This document shows positions 1 through 9,382 of a stretch of DNA of 64,000 nt, piece by piece. Position numbers and translations under genes: made by a program. The notes beneath the pieces were generated by a model. The model was not told the DNA's origin and did not search any database. It worked only from the letters and a program-made list of their open reading frames with translations. The stretch comes from Lelliottia amnigena. GTDB lineage: Bacteria; Pseudomonadota; Gammaproteobacteria; Enterobacterales; Enterobacteriaceae. The stretch spans positions 4,154,001-4,218,000 of the forward strand of contig LR134135.1 in assembly GCA_900635465.1 (NCBI GenBank). Direction: 5' to 3'. The number at the start of each line of letters is the position of its first letter. Position 1 is the first letter of the stretch.

Positions 1-440
1 TGATCAACACATAATTAACATCAGCAAACTAAAAATATACATTTAAATATCATAAGAACGCCGTAAGAATTCAAAACGCCAGGTGATATGTTCATTGCGC
101 ATTATTAAACCTTCGCAAATATCACGACAACACAATAAGGGAGGCGGTACGAACGTCGTTTTACACCCGTTGCCCTCTTATGAAGCAGAGTTCGCGTTAA
201 CATACATAAATCGTTGCAAAACGAATGCTCTGAATTTCACTCATCGTCTATACTGCAGAAATTGCGAGTAAAATACTTTAAATCAATCTGTTACGCGATT
301 TTAGGGGTCTTAATATCCACTAATGATATGTGATCTACCGCACACTTCGCACCCCACAGACCGAAGCGAGTGTCTAAGCTTATTCTATGTCCGGGAAACA
401 CCCGTATTTGTGACAATGCAAACCGGAGGTCCTAACCACC
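1..440. other. AT-rich region upstream of treF
   Basis: No convincing gene is visible here. Short reading frames (62 and 61 codons) lack family resemblance and good ribosome binding sites. The segment is clearly richer in A and T than the genes that follow. It should hold the treF promoter; a candidate sigma-S type -10 is listed separately. In E. coli this side of treF carries yhjA, which is not seen here, although it could lie beyond the window edge. Confidence 0.6.
248..254 (+). promoter_or_regulatory. candidate sigma-S type -10 box for treF
   Basis: The heptamer CTATACT is the optimal -10 core for RpoS, and treF is RpoS-dependent in E. coli. It would give a leader of roughly 180 nt before the treF ATG. 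No clear -35 is needed for sigma-S. This is a motif match only. Confidence 0.3.
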
Positions 441-2090
441 ATGTTCAACCAGAAATTACATGCTGCAGACATTATCGAGTTCGAAATCGCAGAAGAGCTG
501 CGCTATGAGACCGATCCCTGCGAATTGAAACTGGATGAGATGATCGAGGCGGAGCCGGAACCAGAGATGATCGAGGGGCTGCCTGCATCCGATGCGCTCA
601 CCCCTGCCGATCGTTATCTGGAACTTTTTGAGCACGTGCAATCGACGCGCCTGTTTGCGGACAGCAAAACGTTCCCTGACTGCGCGCCGAAGATGGATCC
701 GTTGGATATTCTGATTCGCTACCGTAAAGTTCGCCGTCATCGCGACTTTGATTTGCAGCGCTTCGTTGAGAATCACTTCTGGATGCCGGAAAACCTGACA
801 ACTGAATATGTCTCCGACCCCAGTCTGTCGCTCAAAGAGCATATTGATAATCTGTGGCCGGTGCTGACGCGCGAGCCGCAGGATCACATCCCATGGTCAT
901 CACTGCTGGCGCTGCCGCAGGCGTATATCGTGCCGGGGGGACGATTTAGCGAAACCTACTATTGGGATTCGTATTTCACCATGCTGGGCCTCGCGGAAAG
1001 CGGGCGCAACGATCTGCTCAAGTGTATGGCGGATAATTTCGCGTGGATGATTGAGCGCTACGGCCATATCCCGAACGGCAACCGAACCTATTATCTCAGC
1101 CGTTCACAGCCGCCGGTATTTGCGTTGATGGTTGAGCTGTTTGAAGAGGACGGCGTGCGCGGCGCGAAGCGTTATCTGGATCACCTGATGATGGAGTACG
1201 CATTCTGGATGGACGGCGCGGATTCGCTGATTCCGAACCAGGCTTACCGTCACGCGGTGCGTATGCCGGATGGCTCGCTGCTCAACCGCTATTGGGACGA
1301 CCGCGATACTCCGCGTGATGAGTCGTGGGTAGAAGACGTTGAAACGGCCAAGCACTCAGGCCGTCCGCCGAACGAAGTGTATCGCGATCTCCGCGCAGGC
1401 GCGGCGTCCGGCTGGGATTACTCTTCTCGCTGGCTGCGCGATGCCGGGCGGCTCGCCAGCATCCGTACCACGCAATTTATCCCCATCGATTTGAACGCGT
1501 TCTTGTTCAAACTCGAAAGCGCGATTGCCAATATTTCGGCATCGAAAGGCGATAAAGAGACGTCTGAGCTTTTCCGTCAGAAAGCCAACGATCGCCGTGC
1601 CGCCGTGAACCGATTCCTGTGGGATGACGAAAACGGCTGTTATCGCGATTACGACTGGCGTCGCGAAGAGATGGCGCTTTTTTCTGCCGCCAGCATCGTA
1701 CCGCTGTATGTCGGGATGGCGACGCATGAACAGGCCGACCGCCTGGCAGATACGGTCAAAGCCCGCCTGCTCACGCCGGGCGGAATTATGGCGACGGAGC
1801 ACGAAACCGGCGAGCAGTGGGATAAACCCAACGGCTGGGCACCGCTGCAATGGATGGCCGTCCAGGGATTCAAGCAGTACGGCAATGATTCATTGGGAGA
1901 TGAGATCGCCTGGAGCTGGCTGCAAACGGTGAATCACTTCTACAAAGCGCATCACAAGCTGATTGAAAAGTATCACATTGCCAGCAGCACACCGCGCGAA
2001 GGTGGCGGGGGTGAATATCCGTTGCAGGATGGGTTTGGCTGGACGAACGGTGTGGTGCGGCGTTTGATTGGACTGTATGGGGAACCGTAG
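441..2090 (+). CDS. treF: cytoplasmic trehalase TreF
   Basis: GH37 trehalase that hydrolyses trehalose to two glucose molecules in the cytoplasm. It is 549 aa, exactly the length of E. coli TreF, and has no signal peptide, which separates it from periplasmic TreA. Both family signatures are present: PGGRF with ETYYWDSY at about residues 165-178, and [10 protein letters not shown] at about 458-468. GWDYSSRW near residue 324 holds the presumed catalytic acid, and the glycine-rich GGGGEY near 522-527 is the usual C-terminal motif. The start is supported by GGAGG at 425-429, eleven bases before the ATG. TreF removes trehalose left from osmotic stress. Downstream it converges on the HEPN-type gene. 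Confidence 0.95.
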   Translation: MFNQKLHAADIIEFEIAEELRYETDPCELKLDEMIEAEPEPEMIEGLPASDALTPADRYLELFEHVQSTRLFADSKTFPDCAPKMDPLDILIRYRKVRRHRDFDLQRFVENHFWMPENLTTEYVSDPSLSLKEHIDNLWPVLTREPQDHIPWSSLLALPQAYIVPGGRFSETYYWDSYFTMLGLAESGRNDLLKCMADNFAWMIERYGHIPNGNRTYYLSRSQPPVFALMVELFEEDGVRGAKRYLDHLMMEYAFWMDGADSLIPNQAYRHAVRMPDGSLLNRYWDDRDTPRDESWVEDVETAKHSGRPPNEVYRDLRAGAASGWDYSSRWLRDAGRLASIRTTQFIPIDLNAFLFKLESAIANISASKGDKETSELFRQKANDRRAAVNRFLWDDENGCYRDYDWRREEMALFSAASIVPLYVGMATHEQADRLADTVKARLLTPGGIMATEHETGEQWDKPNGWAPLQWMAVQGFKQYGNDSLGDEIAWSWLQTVNHFYKAHHKLIEKYHIASSTPREGGGGEYPLQDGFGWTNGVVRRLIGLYGEP

Positions 2091-2117
2091 TTCCCCTCTG
2101 TTCAGCGTTTTTGTTTA

Positions 2118-2138
2118 ACGTATGTGTTTAACATACGT
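2118..2138. terminator. small inverted repeat between convergent genes
   Basis: A perfect 8-bp inverted repeat (ACGTATGT / ACATACGT) with a 5-nt loop lies between the ends of treF and the HEPN-type gene. The stem is AT-rich and no clean T-run follows on either side, so it is at best a weak bidirectional terminator. Confidence 0.3.
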
Positions 2139-2140
2139 GT

Positions 2141-3739
2141 TTAGCGAATCACATTGTAGATATCCGTCTGGATAGACTGCCAACGTTTGTTGCTTTCATC
2201 CGGCTGCGCTTGTGCTCGCAACGTCGCTTGCTCGGCTTCACGTTTCTGACGCTTCACAACCGCAGGCACGGTACAAAAAGCGGAGAGGAACTGTTTACGC
2301 ACCGACGTGAGCGGCTCCCCGTTCGACATCGCATGGCTCAAGGTACTGATGAAGCGGCGGCACGGTTTTTCCTCCACCATTTTCTGCGGATAGCGCATCA
2401 GCACTTCCAGCACTTCGTCATGTTTAGACGCCATCGCCTGCTCGGTCCATGACAGTTTCCAGTCCATTCCACTTTGCAGGAACAGCAGAGTCATCTGCGT
2501 ATCGTTGCGATCGATGGCGGAGCGAAGACTGTTTTCATCCCATGTCACGCCCATGCGCGTCAGCTTTTCTCGCGGAGACGGCTTTTCACGCGTCTCGGGC
2601 AACGGGGCCTGCACCTGTGCTGTCACGGTGGCCGCCGGAGCAGAAGGCATCTCGCTGACCACCAACCACACGCCGCCCGCAATGATAGCGAGCACCATCA
2701 CGCCCACCGCCCCCCACAGCGTGCCGGAGATCAGCTGATCGCGTTGCTCCGGAGTACGCGGCGCGCGCTGCGTCGGCTTTTCAATACTGTCACGTACCTC
2801 AAAGAGATCGCCCCCGGTCTGCCTGTCCATTTTTTGCGCGTTTTCCCAGAAAGTGTGCAGCTCACTGGCATCGACCGCCATCAGTCCGGTCGGGTTAATG
2901 CGCGTGCGCCCTTCTTCGAAAGCGCGCTGGATAGGCCGGGAGATCTGCCCATAGTAATTATCCAGCATCAGGAGTTGTGCGGAGCTTAAGGTTTGCTGAA
3001 CAGTCAGGGCATTACGGATCTGTCGAATATCATCCAGAAAAATCTGCAGCGTTTTACGTGGTTCAACCAGCAGGGTCAGGTTGGTGCCATCGTTGAACAG
3101 ACGTGAGTAATAGCGGCTGAACTCTTTCTTATCGACCAGCATCTGCGCCATTTCGCTGAACATCATGCCGCTCAGGACATCGTTACGCTCACCGAGTTTC
3201 AGCCAGCGTCTGACGCGGTCGGCATTGAATAAGGTTTTTAGATGGTTGTTCAGCCGCACCTGATCGGGCCAGGCCTGCATAATTAACGATCTAATGATCA
3301 GCTCAATGGCACGCACCTGCTTATGCGCCTGCAATTGCTGCGATTCATCTCCCGGCGCGAGGTCAGTGTTGTAGCCCAGCAGCGGCTGTTGCAACCGCAG
3401 ATGTTCCAGCGAAGTAACAAACCGCACGGCAGCGATCAGCTGATTTTCACTGACATCCTGACCGCTTTCATACTGCGGCACGCGCTGCTGTAGTAGCCGC
3501 AATTGCAGCGTGAAATCGGACATTTCGGCATCATTGAGATTCAGGCGTTTCGCCACCGGTCCCCATCCGCCCAGACCCAGGCGGGCCGTGTCGAGTTGTT
3601 CCAGGAACCAGCGGGGATCTTTCCCTTCAGAGACGCGCAGATCAAGTAACAGCAAGATCTCCACGGAGGCGAGCCGAATAATGCCGATGCATTGTTCAAA
3701 TTGCCCACGAATGTGATGTGATGTGCTTGATGTCATCAT
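2141..3739 (-). CDS. STY4199-family HEPN-domain membrane protein
   Basis: A 532-aa protein that I recall as the STY4199 family, named after the Salmonella Typhi gene at this same place near treF; family assignment is from memory. The first ~330 residues are helical and soluble. One membrane segment lies at about 339-361 (GAVGVMVLAIIAGGVWLVV), followed by a ~170-residue charged tail. HEPN proteins are often RNases with an Rx4-6H motif. Here an Arg-Asn pair stands at 242-243 but the expected His is not obvious, so nuclease activity is doubtful. The ATG at 3739 is preceded by TAAGGTAA. It is divergent from the GNAT gene and convergent with treF. The role is unknown. Confidence 0.6.
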   Translation of the reverse strand: MMTSSTSHHIRGQFEQCIGIIRLASVEILLLLDLRVSEGKDPRWFLEQLDTARLGLGGWGPVAKRLNLNDAEMSDFTLQLRLLQQRVPQYESGQDVSENQLIAAVRFVTSLEHLRLQQPLLGYNTDLAPGDESQQLQAHKQVRAIELIIRSLIMQAWPDQVRLNNHLKTLFNADRVRRWLKLGERNDVLSGMMFSEMAQMLVDKKEFSRYYSRLFNDGTNLTLLVEPRKTLQIFLDDIRQIRNALTVQQTLSSAQLLMLDNYYGQISRPIQRAFEEGRTRINPTGLMAVDASELHTFWENAQKMDRQTGGDLFEVRDSIEKPTQRAPRTPEQRDQLISGTLWGAVGVMVLAIIAGGVWLVVSEMPSAPAATVTAQVQAPLPETREKPSPREKLTRMGVTWDENSLRSAIDRNDTQMTLLFLQSGMDWKLSWTEQAMASKHDEVLEVLMRYPQKMVEEKPCRRFISTLSHAMSNGEPLTSVRKQFLSAFCTVPAVVKRQKREAEQATLRAQAQPDESNKRWQSIQTDIYNVIR

Positions 3740-3880
3740 TTACCTTAAGTACTGCAAAAAGGAGAAGTCGGCCGCAACGGGCTAATTTTTTTAATTTATG
3801 CGCCCTTAAACATAACTGAGAATATGGAGAAATAAAGTGATAACCCTATAATCATTGAAAATTGTTATAGGAGAAAATGC

Positions 3881-4420
3881 ATGCCGGTGATAACGACGCC
3901 CCGCCTGATTTGCTCACCTGTCGAAGAGCAAGACTGGCCATTTTATCTGTCGCTCCAGCAAGACCCGGAGGTGATGAAATTTGTTGCAAATCAGCGGCCA
4001 ATTGCGACGATCCGCGCAGCATTCGAACCGCGTCTTCAGCACTGGACGCCTGGCAGCGATCACTGGCTGTGCTTAATTGTGCGTGACGCCGTCAGCCAGA
4101 TACCGCTGGGAGCGACTGGATATATACATAGAGAAAATGATTGCGCAGAAGTCGGGTTTTTATTCGCGCCGGAAGCTCAGGGTAAAGGCTATGGCTATGA
4201 GTCGTTACGCGCGCTGTGCGATTTCGCGTTTGAGCAGGGCGGGATCCGCCGTCTGACCGCAACGGTAACGGCGGGCAACATCGCCTCCCGGCGCCTGCTG
4301 GAAAAAGCAGGCTTTGTACTGGAAGGCGAGCTGCGAGAAAACTTCTGGCTGTCTGGGGGCTGGCATAATGACTGGGTATTTGGCTTGCTCAAACACGAGC
4401 ATGTGGTTCCAGCGCGTTGA
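3881..4420 (+). CDS. GNAT family N-acetyltransferase (RimJ/RimL type)
   Basis: A 179-aa acetyltransferase of the RimJ/RimL branch of the GNAT superfamily, which moves acetyl from acetyl-CoA onto an amine. The acetyl-CoA pyrophosphate loop is QGKGYG at about residues 104-109, preceded by the strand EVGFLF. The later TVTAGNIASRRLLEKAGF element is the family's motif B (Asn and Ser followed by a helix with Arg-Leu-Leu). AGGAGA at 3869-3874 sits six bases before the ATG, which favours 3881 over the out-of-frame ATG at 3877. The substrate is unknown. The stop is only 3 bp from the stop of the opposing dehydrogenase gene. Confidence 0.85.
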   Translation: MPVITTPRLICSPVEEQDWPFYLSLQQDPEVMKFVANQRPIATIRAAFEPRLQHWTPGSDHWLCLIVRDAVSQIPLGATGYIHRENDCAEVGFLFAPEAQGKGYGYESLRALCDFAFEQGGIRRLTATVTAGNIASRRLLEKAGFVLEGELRENFWLSGGWHNDWVFGLLKHEHVVPAR

Positions 4421-4423
4421 GGG

Positions 4424-5182
4424 TTACAGGAACATCCCCCCTGACACCTCAATGCGCTGCGCGTTCATCCAGCCCAGGTCATCGCTCAGCAATGCCGCGA
4501 TCGCGTCACCAATATCGTCCGGCAGCCCGACGCGGCCCAGCGCCGTTTGCGAAGCAATCATCTGATTCAACTGCTCGTTGTCCCGCACGCGACCGCCGCC
4601 AAAATCGGTTTCGATAGCGCCCGGGGCGATGATATTGACTGATATGCCGCGCGCGCCCAACTCTTTTGCCTGGTAGCGCGTGAGCACTTCCATTGCCCCT
4701 TTCATCGCCGCATAGGCGCTGGAACCCGGCTGGGCAAAACGCGCCAACCCGCTCGAGACGTTCAAAATACGCCCGCCGTCTTTAATGACAGGCAGCAGAC
4801 CCTGCGTCAGGAAGAAAGGTCCTTTAAAATGGATATTCATCGCATCATCAAATTGCGCTTCCGTGGTCTCTGCGTACGGGGCGTATAAACCCGTTCCAGC
4901 ATTGTTCAATAAATAATCGAACGAATCACGCTGCCAGACATGTTTTAGCTGTGAGCGCACCTCGCTCACAAAACGTTCAAAGCTCGCGACGTCACCGACA
5001 TTGAGCGGCAAAGCCACGGCCTTCACGCCTTTCTCTTCAATCTGATGGACCACATCAAAGGCTTCTTTCTGGCTGCTGTGGTAAGTCAGGATGATTCCCG
5101 TCCCCTTTGCTGCCAGCTTTAAGGCCGCGTTTTTACCCAGTCCGCGACTCCCACCCGTCACTAATGCAATACGTTCACTCAT
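4424..5182 (-). CDS. SDR family NAD(P)-dependent oxidoreductase
   Basis: A short-chain dehydrogenase/reductase of 252 aa. It shows the cofactor motif TGGSRGLG near the N-terminus, NNAG in the middle, and the catalytic YxxxK as YAAMK preceded by the catalytic Ser stretch NVSSGL. The open frame extends 29 codons further upstream, but the internal ATG at 5182 has a GAGG ribosome site at the right distance and starts exactly where SDR proteins start, so I use it. It is divergent from a LysR-type gene, a common arrangement in which the regulator controls the enzyme. The substrate cannot be told. Confidence 0.85.
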   Translation of the reverse strand: MSERIALVTGGSRGLGKNAALKLAAKGTGIILTYHSSQKEAFDVVHQIEEKGVKAVALPLNVGDVASFERFVSEVRSQLKHVWQRDSFDYLLNNAGTGLYAPYAETTEAQFDDAMNIHFKGPFFLTQGLLPVIKDGGRILNVSSGLARFAQPGSSAYAAMKGAMEVLTRYQAKELGARGISVNIIAPGAIETDFGGGRVRDNEQLNQMIASQTALGRVGLPDDIGDAIAALLSDDLGWMNAQRIEVSGGMFL

Positions 5183-5301
5183 GAAAAACCTCGTTTCGGT
5201 TGATATGGAGATTGAGTAAGAGCTTATTAGGTGATAGAAAATCAATAAAGACGGCAAAGAACGCTTCACTGTTTCACTGACAACAATAATGAGCGCAGCC
5301 T

Positions 5302-6200
5302 ATGGATAAAATTCACGCAATGCAGCTCTTTATCCGCGTGGCGGAACTGGAGAGTTTTTCTCGCGCTGCGGACACGTTAGGTCTTCCTAAAGGTAGCGTA
5401 TCGCGCCAGATTCAGGCGCTGGAAAACCTGTTGGGCACCCAGCTTTTACACCGCACCACGCGCCGCGTCAGCCTGACGCAAGACGGCATGGTCTATTACG
5501 AGCGGGCAAAAGATCTGCTCGCCAACCTCGACGAACTGGATGGCCTTTTCCAGAGTGACCCCACCAGCATCAGCGGACGATTGCGCGTCGATATGCCGGT
5601 TGCCGTTGCGCGAAATTTAGTCATCCCGAAACTGCCCTCCTTCTTACAGCAATATCCCGGCATTGAGCTGGAATTGAGCAGCAGCGATCGGCTGGTGGAT
5701 GTGATTCGTGAAGGGTTCGACTGCGTGGTGCGCGTCGGCACGCTGAAGGATTCTGGCTTGATCGCGCGTACGCTAGGCAAACTGTCGATGATTAACTGCG
5801 CCAGCCCCGATTATCTGGCGCGTTTCGGGTATCCGGACAATCTGGACGATCTCGCGTCTCACGCGGTCATTCATTACGCCGTGAATCTGGGCACGCGCCC
5901 GCAGGGTTTTGAATTTTTAACGGTGATGCAACGGTGTGGGTGAAAACCGGGGGCATTTTAACGGTCAACAGTACCGAAACCTATCATGCGGCGTGCCTTG
6001 CCGGACTGGGGATTATCCAGGTGCCACGCGTCGGCGTCCGCGAGGCGCTGCGGGCGAAAAAAATGGTAGAGATCCTGCCGCAATATCGCGCCGAACCGAT
6101 GCCCGTGTCGCTGATTTATCCCCATCGTCGCAACCTCTCCCGACGCGTCCACCTGTTCATGGAGTGGCTCACCGGCATAATGAAAGCCTACGTTGACTAG
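5302..6200 (+). pseudogene. yhjC: LysR-type regulator, yhjC-like, frameshifted as sequenced
   Basis: LysR-type transcription factor at the position of E. coli yhjC (rcdB), directly before yhjD. The N-terminal helix-turn-helix covers about residues 1-60 (SFSRAADTLGLPKGSVSRQI). The substrate domain is interrupted: frame 1 stops at 5943, and the conserved C-terminus (TGGILTVNSTETY onward) continues in another frame to 6200. One missing T in the T5 run at 5914-5918 explains it; restoring it gives EFFNGDATVWVKTGG and a 299-aa protein, the normal length. E. coli YhjC influences csgD and so links to biofilm control. Divergent from the SDR gene, which it may regulate. Orthology to yhjC rests on position and remembered similarity. 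Confidence 0.75.
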
Positions 6201-6251
6201 TCGCAAGCTATAATTCTGTAACCTCCAGTCAAACGAATAAGGAAAATGCGC

Positions 6252-7277
6252 GTGACGCCGGAAAACAACCAGCAACGACCGACTCAGGAACTGGAATACG
6301 ATCCCATTAAAAAAATGGAAACGGAGCCAGAAAAAAAGCCCTCTCCCGGCAAAGCGAATAAGGCACTGGAAACGGTGACCGACACGGCGCAGAAAATTCA
6401 GCGCCGCCCAATGATTGCGCACCTGATACGCGCCGCCGAGCGCTTTAACGATCGCATGGGCAATCAGTTTGGGGCGGCGATTACCTATTTCTCCTTCTTA
6501 TCCATGATCCCGATTATGATGGTGTCGTTTGCAGCGGCCGGTTTTATCCTCGCCTCGCATCCCACGCTGTTACAGGACATCTTCAACAAAATTCTGGTGA
6601 ACGTCAGCGACCCTACGCTCGCCGCCACGCTCAAAAGCACCATTAACACCGCGGTTCAGCAACGAACCACCGTGGGGATTGTCGGGCTGCTGATTGCGCT
6701 CTATTCAGGTGTTAACTGGATGGGAAACCTGCGTGAAGCCATTCGCGCCCAGTCGCGCGATGTGTGGGAGCGCAGGCCGCAGGACGAAGAAAAAATCTGG
6801 ATTAAATATCTGCGCGATTTCGTCTCGCTGATAGGCCTGCTGATTGCGCTGATCGTGACGCTGTCGATTACCTCCGTCGCCGGGTCAGCGCAGCAGATGA
6901 TTATCTCCGCGCTGTATCTCGATTACATTGAGTGGCTCAAACCGGCCTGGCGGGTTATCGGCCTGGCCATTTCTATTTTTGCCAACTATCTGCTTTTCTT
7001 CTGGATATTCTGGCGATTGCCGCGCCACCGCCCGCGCAAAAAAGCGTTGATTCGTGGGACGTTTATCGCGGCGATTGGCTTTGAAGTGATTAAAATCGTC
7101 ATGACGTACACCCTTCCGGCGCTGGTGAAATCACCGTCTGGGGCCGCGTTTGGCTCGGTGTTAGGGCTTATGGCGTTCTTCTACTTCTTTGCTCGCCTGA
7201 CGCTCTTCTGCGCCGCGTGGATCGCCACCGCGCAGTACAAAGACGACCCAAGAATGCCGGGCAAAACGCACCGGTAA
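6252..7277 (+). CDS. yhjD: inner membrane protein YhjD (YihY/BrkB family)
   Basis: Polytopic inner-membrane protein of the YihY/BrkB family, about 341 aa. After a ~60-residue charged cytoplasmic head come about six hydrophobic segments (for example ITYFSFLSMIPIMMVSFAAA and IGLAISIFANYLLFFWIFW). In E. coli a point mutation in YhjD suppresses loss of Kdo-lipid A assembly, suggesting a link to lipid A precursor export. An ATG at 6246 lies only three bases after AAGGA, too close; the in-frame GTG at 6252 has proper spacing and matches the E. coli start, so I chose it. Same strand as the LysR gene and yhjE, as in E. coli. Confidence 0.9.
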   Translation: MTPENNQQRPTQELEYDPIKKMETEPEKKPSPGKANKALETVTDTAQKIQRRPMIAHLIRAAERFNDRMGNQFGAAITYFSFLSMIPIMMVSFAAAGFILASHPTLLQDIFNKILVNVSDPTLAATLKSTINTAVQQRTTVGIVGLLIALYSGVNWMGNLREAIRAQSRDVWERRPQDEEKIWIKYLRDFVSLIGLLIALIVTLSITSVAGSAQQMIISALYLDYIEWLKPAWRVIGLAISIFANYLLFFWIFWRLPRHRPRKKALIRGTFIAAIGFEVIKIVMTYTLPALVKSPSGAAFGSVLGLMAFFYFFARLTLFCAAWIATAQYKDDPRMPGKTHR

Positions 7278-7284
7278 ATCCGCC

Positions 7285-7320
7285 ATCGGGCTGAATAAGC
7301 ATGCATAATATCAGCCCGAT
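7285..7320 (+). terminator. inverted repeat after yhjD
   Basis: A perfect 10-bp stem (ATCGGGCTGA / TCAGCCCGAT) with a 16-nt loop starts eight bases after the yhjD stop. It lacks a strong T-run, so it may be a processing or weak termination signal. The rest of the 7278-7550 gap is AT-rich and should hold the yhjE promoter. Confidence 0.4.
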
Positions 7321-7550
7321 TCGGCATTTCAGCATATAAATCCAGCCTGTAACTTTTATTTAACCAAAAACCAGTTTTATCCTCTGATATATAAAATCTG
7401 TGAAGCATTTCATAGAAGATATTTCGCCGCCCTGAATATTATCCGCTTTTTGCTGCTTTTATCGCCGCTTCGTCACTTTGTTACAGATTGAAATGTCGCT
7501 TTTGCTATGCGTAATATGGCCGTTCGTTCGCCAAAAAATAAGAAAATTTT

Positions 7551-8873
7551 ATGCAAGCCACAGCCACTACCATCGACTCCGAACCAGAAAGCACACCGGT
7601 CAACTCGCGTAATAAAGTCGTCGTTGCCTCACTGATTGGCACCGCCATCGAATTCTTCGATTTCTACATTTACGCCACTGCTGCGGTCATTGTCTTTCCG
7701 CACATTTTCTTCCCGCAGGGCGATCCTACGGCGGCAACGCTACAATCGCTGGCAACGTTCGCTATCGCCTTTATCGCGCGCCCGATTGGTTCGGCTGTCT
7801 TCGGGCACTTTGGCGATCGCGTTGGCCGCAAGGTCACCCTGGTGGCATCGCTGCTGACCATGGGGATTTCCACCGTCGCGATTGGCCTGCTGCCAACCTA
7901 CGAAACAATCGGTATTTTAGCCCCGATTCTGCTGGCGCTGGCGCGCTTTGGTCAGGGTTTGGGCCTGGGCGGTGAATGGGGTGGTGCGGCGTTACTGGCG
8001 ACTGAAAATGCCCCGCCGCGCAAACGCGCGCTGTACGGCTCGTTCCCGCAGTTAGGCGCGCCGATTGGCTTCTTCTTCGCTAACGGCACGTTCCTGCTGC
8101 TGTCGTGGCTGCTGACCGACGAGCAGTTCATGAGCTGGGGCTGGCGTATTCCGTTTATCTTCTCTGCTGTGCTGGTGTTGATTGGCCTGTACGTGCGCGT
8201 TTCTCTGCACGAAACGCCCGTTTTCGCCAAAGTCGCGGCGGCGAAAAAACAGGTCAAAATCCCGCTGGGTACGCTGCTGACCAAACACGTCCGCGTGACG
8301 GTGCTGGGCACGTTCATCATGCTGGCGACCTACACGCTGTTTTACATCATGACCGTGTATTCCATGACCTTCAGCACCGCTGCGGCACCGGTTGGGCTGG
8401 GCCTGCCACGTAATGAAGTGCTGTGGATGCTGATGATGGCGGTGATTGGCTTTGGCGTAATGGTGCCGATTGCAGGCCTGCTGGCGGATAAATTTGGCCG
8501 TCGCTCAAGCATGATCGTCATTACAACGCTTATCATTCTGTTCGCGCTGTTCGTCTTCCCGCCGCTGTTGGGTTCCGGCAGTCCGGCGCTGGTGATGGTT
8601 TATCTGCTGATTGGTTTGAGCCTGATGGGACTGACGTTTGGCCCAATGGGCGCGCTGCTGCCGGAGCTGTTCCCGACGGAAGTGCGCTACACCGGCGCGT
8701 CGTTCTCCTATAACGTTTCATCGATTCTGGGTGCTTCCGTTGCGCCGTATATCGCGACCTGGTTACAGGCAAATTACGGTCTGTTCTACGTGGGGGTTTA
8801 TCTGGCATCGATGGCCGCGCTGACGCTGATTGCGTTGCTGTTAACGCACGAGACGCGCGATCGGTCGTTGTGA
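7551..8873 (+). CDS. yhjE: MFS transporter YhjE (metabolite:H+ symporter family)
   Basis: A 440-aa major facilitator of the metabolite:proton symporter family (relatives are ShiA, ProP, KgtP), the same length as E. coli YhjE. Twelve hydrophobic stretches can be counted. The typical loop 2-3 motif appears as GHFGDRVGRK and its repeat in the second half as ADKFGRRSS. The central RxGxGxGGEWGG-like motif is seen as RFGQGLGLGGEWGG. The substrate is unknown; the family takes up organic acids or zwitterions with protons. It sits between yhjD and yhjG as in E. coli, and is followed by a dispersed repeat rather than a gene. Confidence 0.92.
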   Translation: MQATATTIDSEPESTPVNSRNKVVVASLIGTAIEFFDFYIYATAAVIVFPHIFFPQGDPTAATLQSLATFAIAFIARPIGSAVFGHFGDRVGRKVTLVASLLTMGISTVAIGLLPTYETIGILAPILLALARFGQGLGLGGEWGGAALLATENAPPRKRALYGSFPQLGAPIGFFFANGTFLLLSWLLTDEQFMSWGWRIPFIFSAVLVLIGLYVRVSLHETPVFAKVAAAKKQVKIPLGTLLTKHVRVTVLGTFIMLATYTLFYIMTVYSMTFSTAAAPVGLGLPRNEVLWMLMMAVIGFGVMVPIAGLLADKFGRRSSMIVITTLIILFALFVFPPLLGSGSPALVMVYLLIGLSLMGLTFGPMGALLPELFPTEVRYTGASFSYNVSSILGASVAPYIATWLQANYGLFYVGVYLASMAALTLIALLLTHETRDRSL

Positions 8874-8898
8874 TTTATTGATGATTCGCATAAGGGAT

Positions 8899-9330
8899 GC
8901 CCTCTCCCTTTAGGGAGAAGGCTGGGGTGAAGGGCTATACCGCTTTGGAGGGTATTCCGTTCACTTCCAGTGAGTGCTTCTCTATCCGCGAGCAAGTCGT
9001 CTAAGTGATGACTGGAATGCAGCAACGCTCTGATCCGGCTGTAAATCGCTGAGTCGTTTTCTGTAGGCCGGGGCGACGCGCAGGGATGCGCGGCGAGGGC
9101 GCATTTACAGGGACGTTACACGCGCCCGACCCCGTCAGCCGAAAGAAATAAGGCGAGGGCACCGCGAAGCGGCGATTTTCTTGCCGGGAGCCCGGGTTGC
9201 CAGGGTGGGTGGCGATTGAGCCACCCTGGCACGTTCACGGGTTCCGAAACGTTAAATAAGCACGTATCTGAAAGTGAACGGAATCACCTCCGAAGCGATC
9301 TCTCCCCCTCTCCCTAAATGGAGAGGAGGA
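8899..9330. repeat. MITE-like composite intergenic repeat, copy 1
   Basis: This fills the 8874-9382 gap; no gene is visible. Outer boundaries are palindromes of the type CCCTCTCCCTTTAGGGAGA (from 8899) and CTCTCCCTAAATGGAGAG (to 9330). Inside lies a 30-bp terminal inverted repeat, 8941-8970 against 9268-9297, with 26 of 30 positions matching and the core ATTCCGTTCACTTCCAG. The core (9035-9240) contains a strong hairpin at 9199-9230 (GCCAGGGTGG...CCACCCTGGC). A second, diverged copy stands at 35524-35926. I do not know a name for this element. It has no transposase, so if mobile it is non-autonomous; it could also be transcribed as a structured RNA. Confidence 0.75.
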
Positions 9331-9382
9331 AAGCGTTACCCATCCTCACGCTGAGGCGATAACGCCCTCCAGGCTCCCCACG

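Noticed and set aside
83..271. 62-codon frame upstream of treF
   Set aside because: No family resemblance, weak ribosome site, and AT-rich composition unlike coding DNA in this genome.
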